From Oceanococcus sp051252075 (lineage in GTDB: Bacteria; Pseudomonadota; Gammaproteobacteria; Nevskiales; Oceanococcaceae): a DNA stretch of 64,000 nt. Position 1 is the first letter of the stretch. The number at the start of each line of letters is the position of its first letter. This document shows, piece by piece, positions 62,516-64,000 of this stretch. The notes beneath the pieces are model-generated. The model was not told the DNA's origin. It was given only the letters and a program-made list of their open reading frames with translations, and searched no databases. The stretch spans positions 62,001 to 126,000 of the forward strand of contig JBPOFU010000001.1 in the NCBI GenBank assembly GCA_051252075.1, given 5' to 3'. A program made the translations under genes and the position numbers.

Positions 62516-63093
62516 CGCGTGTTGGCCTGCTGTTGCTATGTAGCTTGCCACTGCTGAGTCAGTGTGCAAGCTGGCGCTTTCACATGCAGGAGTGCGCCGC
62601 CCACCCAGCGCCCCTAGCCACAGATTTATGGCCACAAGAATTGCGCACGGTACATCAGCTCCAGCAGATCGGTGAACAGCCCCGACAACTCTTGGTTGCG
62701 GTGCGACGCAATGCCGAATCCCTACAATTGCAGGCCCTGAACCCTCTTGGACTGGAGTTGTTTCGCCTAAATTGGAGCAATGATCAATTCAACAGCGCCG
62801 GCCTGCCCACTGTGCTGGAAAGTTTCGATATGGCGGTCCTAATAGCCGATTTTCAATTGGTGCATTGGCCTCTGCCACTGCTACAAGACGCTTGGCGAGA
62901 CAGTGCTTGGAAGATCGAACAAGTCGGTGAGCTTCGCCGTTTGAGCTGTGCGGGCATCGCCGTTAGCGAGGTGCGCTATCCACCTGCAGATAAGTCAGCA
63001 ACAGCAATTGTCTTGTCGAACCTGTTGGCGGGATATACGCTTGAGATTCTGAACTTAGACCCGCAGCCCGCAAGCCCCGCTGCCCAGCCATGA
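62512..63093 (+). CDS. DUF3261 lipoprotein of the polyene cluster
   Basis: 193 residues from the ATG at 62512, inside the exporter stop. The start has a lipoprotein signal with lipobox LLSQC, the cysteine near residue 18 being the lipid anchor. The rest has a LolB-like feel: it could take the product from the LolA-like protein at the outer membrane. DUF3261 genes recur beside LolA-like and MMPL genes in aryl polyene clusters. Exact function unknown. Confidence 0.83.
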   Translation: MTRVGLLLLCSLPLLSQCASWRFHMQECAAHPAPLATDLWPQELRTVHQLQQIGEQPRQLLVAVRRNAESLQLQALNPLGLELFRLNWSNDQFNSAGLPTVLESFDMAVLIADFQLVHWPLPLLQDAWRDSAWKIEQVGELRRLSCAGIAVSEVRYPPADKSATAIVLSNLLAGYTLEILNLDPQPASPAAQP

Positions 63094-63557
63094 GCCACAT
63101 ACCGCAATTCCCCTGCGTTGCCGAAACGTATCTACCCCATGCCGCACCAATGGCATTACTGGATGACATCCTAGCCTGCGATGAAAACAGCATTTTGGGG
63201 CGCGTGTTTATTAGCGAGAACACTATGTTTTGTGGCCCGAATGGCGTGCCCAACTGGGTTGGCATTGAATACATGGCGCAGGCCATTGCCGCTTGGGGCG
63301 GCGTACAAGCGCAACGCCGTGGCGAAAAAGTCAAAATAGGCTTTTTGGTCAGCACGCGACGCATGCTATGCGCCTTAGATCATTACCCTGTAGGTGCAAA
63401 CCTAGAAATCGGCGCCCATGCGGTCAGCGTCGCTGATAATGGTTTAGCGACCTTCGATTGCCACATCAAATTGGATGGCGAAGACATAGTGAGCGCGCGC
63501 ATCAACGTATTTCAACCCGCCGATCCGCATGCCTTTCTCGCAGGTGAAGTCGCATGA
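63090..63557 (+). CDS. 3-hydroxyacyl-ACP dehydratase of the polyene cluster
   Basis: 155 residues, hotdog fold of the FabZ/FabA type. Candidate active-site residues are the His in LPHAAPMALLDD (about residue 12) and the glutamate in VGIEYMAQAIAAW (about residue 55). It would remove water from 3-hydroxyacyl-ACP to build each double bond of the polyene. It starts with ATGA overlap after the DUF3261 gene. Confidence 0.87.
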   Translation: MSHIPQFPCVAETYLPHAAPMALLDDILACDENSILGRVFISENTMFCGPNGVPNWVGIEYMAQAIAAWGGVQAQRRGEKVKIGFLVSTRRMLCALDHYPVGANLEIGAHAVSVADNGLATFDCHIKLDGEDIVSARINVFQPADPHAFLAGEVA

Positions 63558-64000
63558 GCAGACAGATTCTAGTAACCGGTGCTAGCCGCGGCATAGGTCG
63601 TGCCATTGCACTACGCTTGGCCAAAAATGGCTTTCACGTCATCATCAACTATCGCAGAGGCCACGAAGCTGCGGCCGAAGTACAAGACACTATTCAAAAC
63701 AGCGGCGGTCAAGCACGCCTACTGGGCTTTGATATCAGCGATGCACAAGCTTGCCGTGATGCCATAGAGCAGGATATTGCCGAACATGGCGCCTATTACG
63801 GCGCAGTACTCAATGCCGGGATTAGCGCCGACGGTGCATTCCCGGCGCTCAGCGACGACGATTGGAACAGCGTAATCCGCACCAATCTGGATGGCTTTTA
63901 TAACGTGCTTCATCCTTTAACCATGCCGATGATTCGGGCCCGTAAAGGCGGGCGCATAGTTGCCTTAAGCTCAGTCGCCGGATTAATGGGCAATCGTGGG
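63554..64000 (+). CDS. 3-oxoacyl-ACP reductase (FabG-type SDR) of the polyene cluster, partial
   Basis: The frame opens with ATG overlapping the dehydratase stop and stays open to the window edge (149 codons). It shows the SDR nucleotide motif TGASRGIG (about 8-15), NAGIS (about 90-94) and the catalytic serine in VALSSVAG (about 138-145). The tyrosine and lysine of the active site lie beyond the edge. It should reduce 3-oxoacyl-ACP in each elongation round. Ketosynthase genes are expected to follow outside the window. Confidence 0.92.
   Translation, partial: MSRQILVTGASRGIGRAIALRLAKNGFHVIINYRRGHEAAAEVQDTIQNSGGQARLLGFDISDAQACRDAIEQDIAEHGAYYGAVLNAGISADGAFPALSDDDWNSVIRTNLDGFYNVLHPLTMPMIRARKGGRIVALSSVAGLMGNRG

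Noticed and set aside
1..64000. CRISPR arrays, insertion sequences, rRNA operons, integrases or prophage genes
   Set aside because: No regularly spaced repeats, transposase motifs, rRNA sequence or phage structural genes were found on reading either strand.

Overview
The window reads as chromosomal core and accessory DNA of a marine or halophilic, aerobic gammaproteobacterium. The evidence is a complete Na+-translocating NADH:quinone reductase operon (nqrABCDEF-nqrM), a voltage-gated sodium channel homologue, a TonB2/Ttp-type energy transduction operon, a glnK-amtB / glnA-ntrB-ntrC nitrogen set with sigma-54 and NtrC sites, and separate glyQ and glyS genes. Lipid genes are numerous: a two-domain fatty acyl-CoA reductase of the wax-ester type, a FadL-like porin, a FabR-like regulator, acyl-CoA dehydrogenases, an acyl-CoA-binding protein and lipase-like hydrolases. 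This profile recalls Marinobacter-like and other oil- or lipid-using marine gammaproteobacteria, but I cannot name the genus from this sequence. Base composition looks even, and I see no insertion sequence, prophage, integron, CRISPR array or rRNA gene.

Layout. 1-3900 (minus): DUF3450 protein, large ExbB/TolQ-like protein, ExbB, ExbD, TonB and a TPR protein cut by the left edge. 4033-5589: TorF-type porin with terminator and promoter, cytochrome c5-like protein, tRNA-Arg(CCG). 5747-10658: two YeeE/YedE half-transporters facing a FadL porin, a SulP anion transporter and a persulfide-dioxygenase-like MBL enzyme, probably a sulfur module. 10732-13021: alanine racemase with a disrupted or non-canonical start, divergent from a stand-alone MnmC-type FAD oxidoreductase. 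13044-17991: fatty acyl-CoA reductase, AraC and FabR-like regulators, lipase-like hydrolase. 17977-21046: CHASE-PAS-GGDEF-EAL protein and UbiK. 21052-22954: NtrC sites, sigma-54 promoter, glnK-amtB, terminator. 23128-31475: the nqr operon, a CBS protein and an Atm1-type ABC exporter. 31469-35764: outer-membrane barrel, glycosyltransferase, NRDE protein, type II NADH dehydrogenase.

35776-40186: ntrC, ntrB and glnA (all minus), each transcription unit preceded by consensus NtrC palindromes. 40187-44944: glyQS, nitroreductase, enoyl-CoA hydratase, ComEA-like protein. 45085-49954: PF10118 protein, two coupled acyl-CoA dehydrogenases, long FabG-type reductase. 50036-55538: TraF-like barrel, sodium channel, DUF1643 protein, ACBP plus hydrolase, exonuclease I. 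55666-64000: the start of an aryl-polyene-type biosynthesis cluster (halogenase-like FAD enzyme, AMP ligase, COG4648 membrane protein, acyl carrier protein, thioesterase, LolA-like carrier, MMPL exporter, DUF3261 lipoprotein, dehydratase, ketoreductase), which runs off the right edge.

How the parts work together. The nqr pump and the sodium channel point to a sodium-based membrane economy. GlnK, AmtB, GlnA and NtrBC form one nitrogen circuit whose operators can be read directly in the DNA. The lipid genes suggest uptake, activation, storage as wax esters and beta-oxidation. The right-hand cluster probably makes a membrane-bound polyene pigment.
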